20,990 nucleotides of DNA from JANRKF01 sp964518725 (GTDB taxonomy: Bacteria > Pseudomonadota > Alphaproteobacteria > Rickettsiales > SXRF01), in NCBI GenBank assembly GCA_964518725.1, contig CAZFKP010000032.1, positions 1 through 20,990 of the forward strand, given 5' to 3'. Under the pieces are notes generated by a model that saw only the letters and a program-made list of their open reading frames with translations, did no database searches and was not told the origin of the DNA. Both the position numbers and the translations under genes were made by a program. This document shows positions 15,137 through 20,990 of this stretch, piece after piece; position 1 is the stretch's first letter, and each line of letters opens with the position of its first letter.

Positions 15137-15529
15137 ATGTATACCGCCACCACCCGTGCCATTAAGGTTACCGTATTTCCCAGCTACCTGCCTGACCAGT
15201 CGGATAGCTATAGCGGGCAGCACTGCTGGGCATATTTTATCCGCCTGGAAAATTTGGGAGAAGAAACCGCCCAGCTCATCAACCGCCACTGGCACATCAC
15301 TGATGGCCGCGGCGGTGTTCAGGACGTGCGCGGGGCGGGCGTGGTCGGCGAGCAGCCGGTGCTGGAACCGGGCGACAGCTATCAATATAGTAGCGGCGTG
15401 TCACTCACCACCGCCACCGGCATCATGCAGGGAACCTATGAGATGGAAACACCAAGCGGCGAACGTTTTCTGATTACCATCCCCGCCTTCTCACTCGATA
15501 GCCCCGAGCAGCTCAAACGGGCGAATTAG
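15137..15529 (+). CDS. apaG: ApaG family protein
   Basis: The 130-residue protein is a complete ApaG: MYTATTRAIKVTVFPSYLP, WAYFIRLENLG, NRHWHITDGRGGVQDV, the family hallmark GVVGEQPVLEPGDSY, YSSGVSLTT, GTYEM and IPAFSLDSP. ApaG has a fibronectin-III-like beta sandwich. In enterobacteria it is encoded beside the diadenosine tetraphosphatase gene apaH and is linked to magnesium and cobalt tolerance, but its activity is not settled. Here it is the last gene of the folE-argE-apaG unit, with no recognisable RBS of its own, so it probably depends on translation of argE. Confidence 0.95.
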   Translation: MYTATTRAIKVTVFPSYLPDQSDSYSGQHCWAYFIRLENLGEETAQLINRHWHITDGRGGVQDVRGAGVVGEQPVLEPGDSYQYSSGVSLTTATGIMQGTYEMETPSGERFLITIPAFSLDSPEQLKRAN

Positions 15530-15547
15530 GCCATGCGAACATTCACG

Positions 15548-15757
15548 TTAGGTCGCTAGCTGCGGCATCTTCTCCCCTGGCTTCAGGATGGTTTTTATTG
15601 CCGTAATTTCGGGATCATCTTCTAGATACACAATGGGAGCACCGCCCCAGCTTTCAGAGCCTCTGAGGATATTTGGATTAACGCTGTTAAATGGCGGGAC
15701 GTTGTAGACGCTATGCGAACCTGCAAGGAAACCTATGCCTTTGTTGTTCTTATGCCT
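15548..15757 (-). pseudogene. Decayed gene fragment, C-terminal end only
   Basis: The 291 bases between apaG and the HEPN gene hold a reverse-strand open frame of 69 residues, bounded upstream by a TGA and with no usable start codon. It reads like real protein: GIGFLAGSHSVYNVPPFN, then NILRGSESWGGAPIVYLEDD and ILKPGEKMPQLAT before the stop. No ATG occurs until four residues from the last five, so it is probably the 3' remainder of a lost gene. An overlapping plus-strand open frame (containing WRDVVDAMRTCKETYAFVVL) also has coding-like content, and I cannot fully decide between the two. I do not recognise the family. Confidence 0.35.
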
Positions 15758-15820
15758 TCACGCTTTAGCTATTTACGGAAATGGTTAATCAAAACAGGCG
15801 ATGAGTTTGGAGTTATGAGA

Positions 15821-16501
15821 TTACGCATGCAACAAACTACCAATTAATTCCTCAATATTCTTCTTAGCCCATTCGATGGGTTGGCTATGATTTGATGAAA
15901 AATCTGGTTTGCGACCATTGAACTCAGCCTGCCATAAAACTTCTGAAATATTCAAAAGAATTTGAAGGATATCGGTTATATCTGCATTTTTTACAGCTTC
16001 ATAAAGCTCTTTTCTTTCAATATCAGAGAGCATCTGATTGTGAGCATACACCTTATCACGTAACGGTTTGACACGCTCCCAAATAGCCTTTGCCCTTTTA
16101 ACTTCGCTACTGATAACTTTAAGGTCTTCATTACTCAGTTCAGTTGCATTCTCTATATACTCATCAATTCCTTCAAATTCACTGCCCGATTCTATCTTTC
16201 TTTTACGCAGTTCCGACTTGCTGAAATGGTCTTTTCCATCATTTGCTGCCCTAACTGTTTTATCAACATTATAAGCAAGTCGGTCATTATCAAAAATCTT
16301 ACCTAAAAAAATGATAGTTGTCTGGACGGCAATATATCTTTGATCAAGCCAGTAACGCGGGGCTTTATTTAAAGCCGCTAGAATCGCAGAATCTTCATTG
16401 GCTCTGTTATTAAGGTGAACATGATGATGCCATGTTCGAACGGCAAAAGCCACATTTTGCGAAAATTGTTCATAGTGCTTTTTGTAATCAATGCTAGACA
16501 T
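15821..16501 (-). CDS. AbiU2-like HEPN-domain protein
   Basis: The 226-residue helical protein has no signal or membrane segment. The stretch ALNKAPRYWLDQRYIAVQTT, followed by FLGKIFDNDR, YNVDKTVRAA and HFSKSELRKRK, and later RDKVYAHN (R148-x5-H154), matches my knowledge of AbiU2-type HEPN proteins. HEPN proteins with R-x4-6-H are often ribonucleases used in abortive infection and toxin-antitoxin systems; the motif is visible, the activity is inferred. Two starts are possible: a GTG at 16513 that overlaps the TGA of the upstream gene, and the ATG at 16501. I use the ATG. No nucleotidyltransferase (MNT) partner is adjacent. The region is AT-rich compared with the operons before it, as expected for acquired DNA. 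Confidence 0.65.
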   Translation of the reverse strand: MSSIDYKKHYEQFSQNVAFAVRTWHHHVHLNNRANEDSAILAALNKAPRYWLDQRYIAVQTTIIFLGKIFDNDRLAYNVDKTVRAANDGKDHFSKSELRKRKIESGSEFEGIDEYIENATELSNEDLKVISSEVKRAKAIWERVKPLRDKVYAHNQMLSDIERKELYEAVKNADITDILQILLNISEVLWQAEFNGRKPDFSSNHSQPIEWAKKNIEELIGSLLHA

Positions 16502-16509
16502 CAATGGAA

Positions 16510-16902
16510 TCACTTACAGGTTGCTTTATGCCAAAATCTTTTTCCATCTTGTGTCACTAAAGTTAAGGCAACCGTCCAACCATTATTTATTGCTTCAAGC
16601 CATTCACCTTCACAATAAATGCTATTCCATTGAGCAGCTTTTCTATCTTGCCAGCCCTCGCGCATATCATTTTGATTCGCGAACATAAATTTTTTGAAGT
16701 CTACTATTTTGTTCCCACATAAAACGGCAATGCCGTCGTTACGCGTATACTTATCAACCATTTTTCCAACATCAACTTCACCATTTGCTTTAAATGCCTC
16801 CATCTGTTTGCAGAATGCAGCATCGTCAAATTCAGCCGCAAAAGCTTGAAAAGACATCAAACCTAAAAGTAACAATACTAAGCTTATTTTGGTTTGTTTC
16901 AT
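16510..16902 (-). CDS. Small secreted cysteine-containing protein
   Basis: The 130-residue product begins with a clear Sec signal peptide (KQTK, then a leucine-rich core, cleavage after AFA near residue 22). The mature part has four cysteines (C31, C62, C97, C129), an even number that would allow two disulfides in the periplasm. The C-terminal half is tryptophan-rich: QWNSIYCEGEWLEAINNGW and GKRFWHKATC. GGGAG seven bases before the ATG is a good RBS. It is encoded immediately before the AbiU2-like gene and the two reading frames touch (GTGA), suggesting one transcript. I do not recognise the family; a lysozyme-inhibitor-like or other small periplasmic binder is possible but unproven. Confidence 0.7.
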   Translation of the reverse strand: MKQTKISLVLLLLGLMSFQAFAAEFDDAAFCKQMEAFKANGEVDVGKMVDKYTRNDGIAVLCGNKIVDFKKFMFANQNDMREGWQDRKAAQWNSIYCEGEWLEAINNGWTVALTLVTQDGKRFWHKATCK

Positions 16903-16998
16903 TTGATGCTCCCATTGATATTCGAATTTATTTTTCCCTTATATCTCAGCGACTAAAAAACGGGAAATACTATTTGCGAACCTGCGTGAGCCGAGATT

Positions 16999-17107
16999 GA
17001 GATTCGAACCTAGAGGGTTTTGATAAACCCAACTGAAAATGGCGGCGCGTAGCGAACGGTTTTCGAACCTGCCCGACTGAGTGCCTGTTGATAGTACAAC
17101 ATAAAGT
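16999..17107 (+). repeat. Dispersed direct repeat, copy 1, in a gene-free stretch
   Basis: The 308 bases from 16903 to 17210 hold no gene. They contain GAGATTCGAAC (16999-17009), a perfect hairpin GGGTTT-TGAT-AAACCC (17015-17030), and a core of about 70 bases (17038-17107) beginning AATGGCGGCGCGTAGCGAAC and containing ATAGTACAACATAAA. The core recurs at 20409-20478 in the same orientation at roughly 80% identity. TTCGAAC motifs resembling a tRNA T-loop on the reverse strand occur twice, but no tRNA cloverleaf can be built. Confidence 0.75.
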
Positions 17108-17210
17108 GAATTATTCACATAGCGGCATTATTAATCGCTTGGCGGGATAGAAGGCGAAGAGAATAAGCCTTACGGGAGGAATGAGCTGGGAATCCACAGC
17201 CATCTATCAT

Positions 17211-17777
17211 TTAAGCTAAATGTGCATTGATAATTTTCTGTGCAGATTTTTTGGCGACATCGGCAGCAGCGGGATTTTTGCCAACCTGCGCAGTGACAAT
17301 CGCACCTTCAAGCAAGAGTGCCAGCTCGTCGGCAAGCCCACTCGCATCTTTTGCGCCCGCTTGCAGACATAATTCTTTGATATAGCCATGCATCTGCGTT
17401 TTGAAATGAACGCTGATGTTGCGAATAGGTGTATCCGTATCGGAATATTCACCCACCGCATTGATAAACATACAGCCGAAAAAATTATCCTGCATGAACC
17501 AGATTTTGGCTACATCAAACATCGCCAACAATCTTTTCTCAGGTGTTGAGGCAGCTTTATCTACCTGCTTCATGAAGTTGTTGCGAAACACGCCGTCATA
17601 ATGCTGGAGTGTGGCTAGGATCAGTTCATTTTTTGAGCGGAAATAACTATACATGGTTTTTTTCGAAACCTTAGCTTCGCGCATAATCATATCCACGCCC
17701 GTGCCGTTAAACCCGTGTTTGCTGAACAGGGAAATAGCGGTTTTTATTACATCATTGCGGCGCGAAGGGCGTGGCAT
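17211..17777 (-). CDS. TetR/AcrR family transcriptional regulator
   Basis: The 188-residue protein starts at MPRPSRRND (ATG at 17777, with AGAGAG seven bases upstream); the open frame extends 23 residues further but without an RBS. The N-terminal TetR helix-turn-helix is complete: AISLFSKHGFNGTGVDMI, then AKVSKKTMYSYFRSKNELI. The C-terminal ligand domain contains MFDVAKIWF and NFFGCMFINAVGEY, a pattern common among TetR proteins that sense electrophiles or quinones; the cysteine there could be a sensor, which is inference. The gene is divergent from the carboxymuconolactone decarboxylase-like gene and probably represses it and itself. Confidence 0.93.
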   Translation of the reverse strand: MPRPSRRNDVIKTAISLFSKHGFNGTGVDMIMREAKVSKKTMYSYFRSKNELILATLQHYDGVFRNNFMKQVDKAASTPEKRLLAMFDVAKIWFMQDNFFGCMFINAVGEYSDTDTPIRNISVHFKTQMHGYIKELCLQAGAKDASGLADELALLLEGAIVTAQVGKNPAAADVAKKSAQKIINAHLA

Positions 17778-17898
17778 ATTGCTTCTCTCTTGGTAAACTA
17801 TAAGGTTTCTATAAAATAGGTGCACTTGTTGTTTCCTTAAACGCAATTATAAATGTAACCGTTGTAATAACAAGGAATATTATTTTATAAAACACCTA

Positions 17899-17927
17899 TT
17901 GACGAAAACAAAACAGTTTACTATAAA
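17899..17927 (+). promoter_or_regulatory. Sigma-70-type promoter of the CMD-YHS operon
   Basis: TTGACG (17899-17904), exactly 17 bases, and TATAAA (17922-17927). The predicted start is near 17934, leaving a leader of about 45 bases before the ATG at 17979. Confidence 0.7.
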
Positions 17928-17928
17928 C
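17916..17928. promoter_or_regulatory. Candidate TetR operator over the -10 box
   Basis: GTTTACTATAAAC is a perfect 5-3-5 palindrome that covers the -10 box. Related ACTATAA or TTCTATAAA motifs lie close to the TetR start: AAACTATAAGGTTT (17795-17808) has inverted AAAC/GTTT ends, and TTTCTATAAAA (17806-17816) overlaps it. Binding by the adjacent TetR is inferred from position. Confidence 0.5.
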
Positions 17929-17978
17929 GCCGAATAGGGAACAATGTTGTTTCCTAGCAAACACATGGAGAATTTATT

Positions 17979-18533
17979 ATGCAACGAATCAAAACACTCA
18001 CGATTGAAACTGCTTCAGGCAAAGGTAAAGAGCTTTTGGAAGGCGCCAAAAAAGCCATGGGCAAAGAACTCAACATCTTCGGCGCTTTTGCAAACGCACC
18101 TGCAGCACTTGAAGGATTGCTCGGATTAGTTGGCTCACTCAGCAAGGGCAAACTTGTCCCCGCACTGCGCGAACAATTGGCACTAGTCACTGCTGGTGAA
18201 AATTCCTGCGACTATTGTGCATCGGCGCACACGTACCTCGCAACCAATGCTGGCGTTGCCAAAGATGAAGCGGCTGCCAACCTGCAAGGCAAATCGTCGG
18301 ACAAGAAAACGCAAGCCGCTTTAACTTTCGCTTCGCAGCTCGTGGAAAAACGCGGTGGTGTAAGCGAAGCTGATTTGAAAGCGGTGCGTGAAGCTGGTTT
18401 CAGTGATGAAGAAGTGGTGGAAATTCTTGCTCACGTGGCGCTCAACACCTTCACCAACTACTTCAACGAAGCCTTCAAAACCGAAATCGATTTTCCGGTC
18501 GTGAATGCCCATAACGTGCGTAAAGCTGCTTAA
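17979..18533 (+). CDS. Carboxymuconolactone decarboxylase/AhpD-like protein
   Basis: The 184-residue all-helical protein carries the AhpD-type redox motif in REQLALVTAGENSCDYCASAH: Glu, CxxC (C-D-Y-C) and a histidine three residues on, as in alkylhydroperoxidase AhpD and related CMD-family proteins. Such proteins reduce peroxides or act as thiol-disulfide partners. The C-terminal part (FSDEEVVEILAHVALNTFTNYFNEA) is the usual closing helix with the FTNYxN motif. GGAGA lies eight bases before the ATG. It is the first gene of a two-gene operon with the secreted YHS protein and is divergent from a TetR regulator, suggesting induction by an electrophile or oxidant. Confidence 0.88.
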   Translation: MQRIKTLTIETASGKGKELLEGAKKAMGKELNIFGAFANAPAALEGLLGLVGSLSKGKLVPALREQLALVTAGENSCDYCASAHTYLATNAGVAKDEAAANLQGKSSDKKTQAALTFASQLVEKRGGVSEADLKAVREAGFSDEEVVEILAHVALNTFTNYFNEAFKTEIDFPVVNAHNVRKAA

Positions 18534-18563
18534 CATTAGAAACTTATAAAAGGAAATAATTGT

Positions 18564-19031
18564 ATGAAAAAAATCAAACTCACTATGCTTTCTTTGTTCG
18601 CAGCATTACTGATGCCAGTAGCGGCATTGGCGGTAGATGACGTTGCCAACAGCCTGGTTGGAGTGCAAGGCTATGATCTAGTGTCCTATCACCAGAAATC
18701 TGGCCCTGTTGCTGGCAATGGGAATAACCTCGTGGTGCATGAGGGAATTTCTTATGTATTTGCGAATGCAGAAAATAAAAAAGCCTTTGAAGCCAACCCT
18801 GGCAAATATCTACCACAATACGGTGGTTATTGCGCCTATGGTGCCGCTGTGAACAAAAAATTTGTTGGCGATCCCAAGGTATGGGCAGTGGTGGGTGGTA
18901 AACTCTACCTGAATCTGGACAAAAAAGTTCAGGCGATATGGGATCAAGATCGTGCTGGCAAAATTAAGGAAGCTGATGTGAATTGGCCAAATATCAAAAA
19001 CACTCCAGCCTCAGAACTCAATAAATCGTAA
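18564..19031 (+). CDS. Secreted YHS-domain protein
   Basis: The 155-residue product has a Sec signal peptide cleaved after ALA (residue 23). The YHS domain follows: VQGYDLVSYHQKSGPVAGN, YVFANAENKKAFEANPGKYL and the signature QYGGYCAYGAA with a cysteine typical of metal- or heme-binding YHS proteins. After it comes KVWAVVGGKLYLNLDKKV and a tail with DVNWPNI. This is the common periplasmic YHS form of proteobacteria, of unknown exact function. It lies 30 bases after the CMD gene with an AGGA ahead of its ATG, and ends at a strong terminator, so CMD and YHS form a complete operon. Confidence 0.9.
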   Translation: MKKIKLTMLSLFAALLMPVAALAVDDVANSLVGVQGYDLVSYHQKSGPVAGNGNNLVVHEGISYVFANAENKKAFEANPGKYLPQYGGYCAYGAAVNKKFVGDPKVWAVVGGKLYLNLDKKVQAIWDQDRAGKIKEADVNWPNIKNTPASELNKS

Positions 19032-19040
19032 ATCTATGAA

Positions 19041-19068
19041 GGGGCGGCCAAGCGCTGCCCCTTTTTTT
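19041..19068 (+). terminator. Rho-independent terminator of the CMD-YHS operon
   Basis: GGGGCGGC (19041-19048) pairs with GCTGCCCC (19054-19061), seven Watson-Crick pairs and one G-T, around loop CAAGC. Seven Ts follow directly. Confidence 0.92.
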
Positions 19069-19124
19069 CTGTCGCATCTCAATAATACACTGATATGGTC
19101 ATAAAACATGCTCTCAACGTTATC

Positions 19125-19130
19125 TATAGT
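19125..19130 (+). promoter_or_regulatory. Candidate -10 box of the Cld-family gene (leaderless)
   Basis: TATAGT ends a few bases before the double start ATGATG (19133-19138). No RBS is present, and a transcript would start close to the second ATG. No clear -35 box is seen. Confidence 0.4.
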
Positions 19131-19132
19131 GA

Positions 19133-19702
19133 ATGATGACTTCTATTAATCCTGTTAGTTTTATTGGCGGCAGTAAAGGTGCGTGGAAAGTCATGCGCGT
19201 TGATACCATTGTGGGTGCACCGCTTACATCTGTTGCGTATATTGCCCTCCACGCATCACATACTCCTCCCCCAGAAACCCACACGACAGCGTCATGGATA
19301 TTGCACGGCACCAATAACCACACGCGCTATTCCACGCGCAACGAAGTAGAGGCGATGAAAGCACAACAAGAAGGATTGGGCCGCAATGAGGCTATCTGCG
19401 CTGCGCTGATTCCCATTCGTAAATCGGCAGCCTGGTGGAATATGGCGCAGGATGAACGGCGGAAGATTTTTGAGGAAGAATCGCAACATATTGCCATGAG
19501 CATGGACTATCTTCCCGCCATCGCGCGCAGGCTCTACCATAGCCGCGATTTGGGCGAGCCGTTTGATTTTTTGACCTGGTTTGAATTTGCGCCGGAACAT
19601 GAAGACGCATTTAACCGTCTCGTGGCCAAACTGCGCGCAAGCCGCGAATGGGAATTTGTCGATCGCGAGATAGATATACGGCTGATGAAAAATGAAAGCT
19701 GA
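19133..19702 (+). CDS. Chlorite dismutase family protein
   Basis: The 189-residue product (188 if the second ATG of ATGATG is used) carries the family's core in order: TRYSTRNEVEAM, IPIRKSAAWWNMAQDERR, IFEEESQHI, YLPAIARRLYHSRDLGEPFD and FLTWFEFAPEHEDAFNRLV, ending EWEFVDREIDIRL. The histidine in LYHSRDL (about residue 136) is at the place of the proximal heme ligand. The family includes true chlorite dismutases, the heme-synthesis enzyme ChdC/HemQ, and many small Cld-like proteins of unknown role; the short length suggests the last group. The distal arginine of true dismutases could not be placed with confidence. The end overlaps the UDG gene by 11 bases. Confidence 0.85.
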   Translation: MMTSINPVSFIGGSKGAWKVMRVDTIVGAPLTSVAYIALHASHTPPPETHTTASWILHGTNNHTRYSTRNEVEAMKAQQEGLGRNEAICAALIPIRKSAAWWNMAQDERRKIFEEESQHIAMSMDYLPAIARRLYHSRDLGEPFDFLTWFEFAPEHEDAFNRLVAKLRASREWEFVDREIDIRLMKNES

Positions 19703-20276
19703 AGCCGCAAAGCTCATAAACGAAGTCAAAGTTTGCACTATTTGCGCCGAACATCTTCCGCTTGGCCCACGGCCAGTGTTCCAAATGCACCCAAAAGCTA
19801 AAATCCTGATTGCCGGACAAGCACCGGGCGTGCGCGTACATGAAACGGGAATTCCGTTTAATGATCCAAGCGGTGATCGTTTGCGTGCATGGATGGGTGT
19901 GAATCGAGAAACGTTTTACGACGCTGAAAAAATCGCCATTTTACCCATGGGTTTTTGTTATCCAGGAACGGGGAAATCAGGTGATCTGCCTCCCCGCCCT
20001 GAATGCGCGGAGCATTGGCGTAAGAAACTTATTTCGCAACTGCCTAATATAGAACTTACACTCGTTATTGGCCAATACGCGCAGAACTGGCATTTGGGAA
20101 AACAACAAAAAGAAAATCTCACCGAAACCGTACGCGCATGGAAAGAATACTGGCCAAGAATGCTGGTGCTGCCCCACCCTAGCCCACGCAATAATATTTG
20201 GCTCAAGAAAAATTCATGGTTTGAAGAAGATGTGATTCCAAAGCTAAAAAGAATAGTTCAGAAAATATTAGTATAA
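19692..20276 (+). CDS. Uracil-DNA glycosylase family protein
   Basis: The 194-residue protein shows the two active-site motifs of the UDG superfamily: GQAPG followed by HETGIPFNDPSGDRLRAWMG near residues 42-70, and LPHPSPRNNIWLKKNSWFE near residue 161. A CTIC pair with another conserved CAEHLPLGPRP segment lies at the N-terminus. Enzymes of this superfamily remove uracil or related bases from DNA; this branch is commonly annotated only as 'UDG family' and its substrate is unknown. The ATG lies within the end of the Cld-family gene (11-base overlap), so the pair is co-expressed. Its base composition is close to its partner's. Confidence 0.88.
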   Translation: MKAEAAKLINEVKVCTICAEHLPLGPRPVFQMHPKAKILIAGQAPGVRVHETGIPFNDPSGDRLRAWMGVNRETFYDAEKIAILPMGFCYPGTGKSGDLPPRPECAEHWRKKLISQLPNIELTLVIGQYAQNWHLGKQQKENLTETVRAWKEYWPRMLVLPHPSPRNNIWLKKNSWFEEDVIPKLKRIVQKILV

Positions 20277-20287
20277 GAATCGCATTC

Positions 20288-20478
20288 GAGATTCGAACTC
20301 ACAAATGTGTTATGTATCAATGCCATGTGTAATTGCATGAAAAAAGAAGCAGCCTTGCGAACTCCACCAACCTCAATGTGAGCATGAAGTTGCGAAGATT
20401 GCCATAATAATGGCGGCGCGTAGCGAACGCTTTTCGAACTTACGCACCAGATTGCCTGCTCATAGTACAACATAAAAT
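20288..20478 (+). repeat. Dispersed direct repeat, copy 2, in a gene-free stretch
   Basis: The 285 bases from 20277 to 20561 hold no gene. GAGATTCGAAC (20288-20298) and the core of about 70 bases (20409-20478) match copy 1 in the same orientation. The first 21 core bases are identical and the ATAGTACAACATAAA block is identical. Here the two parts are about 110 bases apart instead of about 28, so the element is composite or one copy has an insertion or deletion. An uncharacterised stretch with AGTTGCGAAG and CCTTGCGAAC fills the difference. Confidence 0.7.
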
Positions 20479-20520
20479 CAACTACACAAGCAGCAGGATT
20501 ATAACGAAACTTGCAGCATA

Positions 20521-20541
20521 AAGGGGGCGCGAAGCCCCCTT
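20521..20541 (-). terminator. Hairpin terminator of the DUF3768 gene
   Basis: AAGGGGGC (20521-20528) and GCCCCCTT (20534-20541) form a perfect 8-bp stem with a five-base loop, 20 bases after the DUF3768 stop codon. The T-rich tail is short on either strand, so efficiency is uncertain. Confidence 0.7.
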
Positions 20542-20561
20542 CGTTCGTTCAAGGTAAAAAG

Positions 20562-20927
20562 TTAATACTCACTCGCGAGCATGATGGTCAGCACGCGGGT
20601 GGTGACCTTTGGGTCGGCGGGGTTTTCTGATCCGAAGTTCATGGTGTGGTCGTAGTAGTCAATCTTCCAAAAGAAGTCCTGACCTTCGACCACTACCTTG
20701 CCGAAGTCATGCTCGCCGTATGGGTCGTTGTCTTCGGTGAAGTTGTCGTAGTGCATCACGGCGGCGAACACGGCTGCGCTTGTTTCTTCGCTTAATTGGT
20801 TCACGCCGCTGGTCGTCATGACCTTGCCTCCCCAGTATGTCTGGCGGAAGCGGTCGTTCAAAGCGGCGATGATCGGGCTTTGGTTGTCACGTTGGGGTGT
20901 TTCGGTGGTGTTTTCGATGGTTTGCAT
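20562..20927 (-). CDS. DUF3768 domain-containing protein
   Basis: The 121-residue soluble protein begins with a polar, flexible segment (MQTIENTTETPQRDNQS). The DUF3768 domain follows: ALNDRFRQTYWGGKVMTTSG, then DNFTEDNDPYGEHDFGKV, DFFWKIDYYDHTM and the closing RVLTIMLASEY. DUF3768 proteins are common in alphaproteobacteria, often on plasmids, integrative elements or prophages; their function is unknown. The start at 20927 is chosen because GAAGG stands seven bases ahead of it; a start at 20942 lacks an RBS. GC-rich codon use differs from the AT-rich stretch beside it. A hairpin terminator follows the stop. It may be the edge of another mobile region to the right of the window. Confidence 0.9.
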   Translation of the reverse strand: MQTIENTTETPQRDNQSPIIAALNDRFRQTYWGGKVMTTSGVNQLSEETSAAVFAAVMHYDNFTEDNDPYGEHDFGKVVVEGQDFFWKIDYYDHTMNFGSENPADPKVTTRVLTIMLASEY

Positions 20928-20990
20928 GGCATTTACCTTCATTTGCTGGGGTTAAACCTTCTATCGGATAACACCCTGCCACCTGCAATC

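Noticed and set aside
16502..16513. GTG start of the HEPN gene, overlapping the upstream stop
   Set aside because: Possible by coupling, but the ATG at 16501 is the simpler start and the family match begins after it; kept as an alternative.
16985..17060. tRNA gene on the reverse strand
   Set aside because: GGTTCGAATC looks like a T-loop, but the T stem does not pair well, and no acceptor, D or anticodon arms can be assembled. The same is true at 20281-20300.

Overview
The window looks like a chromosomal segment of an alphaproteobacterium of moderate GC. The support is a bactofilin with a long disordered N-terminus, an FtsX/YbbP-type domain divergent from tesA, an LplT/Aas pair, a DUF3768 gene, and a palindromic element inserted in frame in a protein gene, a habit best known from Rickettsiales. 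No rRNA, tRNA, CRISPR array, transposase or complete phage gene was seen. The lineage call is an inference from gene content; no ribosomal marker is present.

Layout. Bases 1-2000 hold the start of a DoxX-family membrane protein (-), an unrecognised membrane protein (+), a 22-codon ORF with an ideal ribosome binding site and its own terminator (-), and a DUF2061 membrane protein behind a near-consensus promoter (+). Bases 1987-8206 are a long minus-strand series: bactofilin, thiC and an AT-rich unknown gene; and a one-domain relic of the YbbP ABC permease, mutY and an FAD oxidoreductase of the geranylgeranyl-reductase type. thiC carries a 91-bp palindrome that adds about 31 residues near its C-terminus.

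Bases 8223-13361 form a lipid block. A secreted GDSL esterase (tesA-like, +) converges on a minus-strand operon of an Ntn-hydrolase amidase, a lysophospholipid transporter (lplT-like) and a bifunctional acyltransferase/acyl-ACP synthetase (aas-like). Together these could release, import and re-acylate lysolipids. Bases 13380-15529 are a tight plus-strand operon folE-argE-apaG.

From 15530 the sequence becomes accessory in character: a decayed gene fragment, an AbiU2-like HEPN protein coupled to a small secreted cysteine-containing protein, and then a cassette lying between two direct repeats (about 17.0 and 20.4 kb). The cassette holds a TetR regulator divergent from a carboxymuconolactone decarboxylase/AhpD-like protein and a secreted YHS protein, then a chlorite-dismutase-family protein overlapping a uracil-DNA-glycosylase-family gene. 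A DUF3768 gene closes the window.

The observations most worth following are the in-frame palindrome in thiC, the micro-ORF with terminator at 1.53-1.60 kb, the stand-alone YbbP domain beside a TesA lacking its block II glycine, the AbiU2/secreted-protein pair, and the direct repeats around the TetR-to-UDG cassette.
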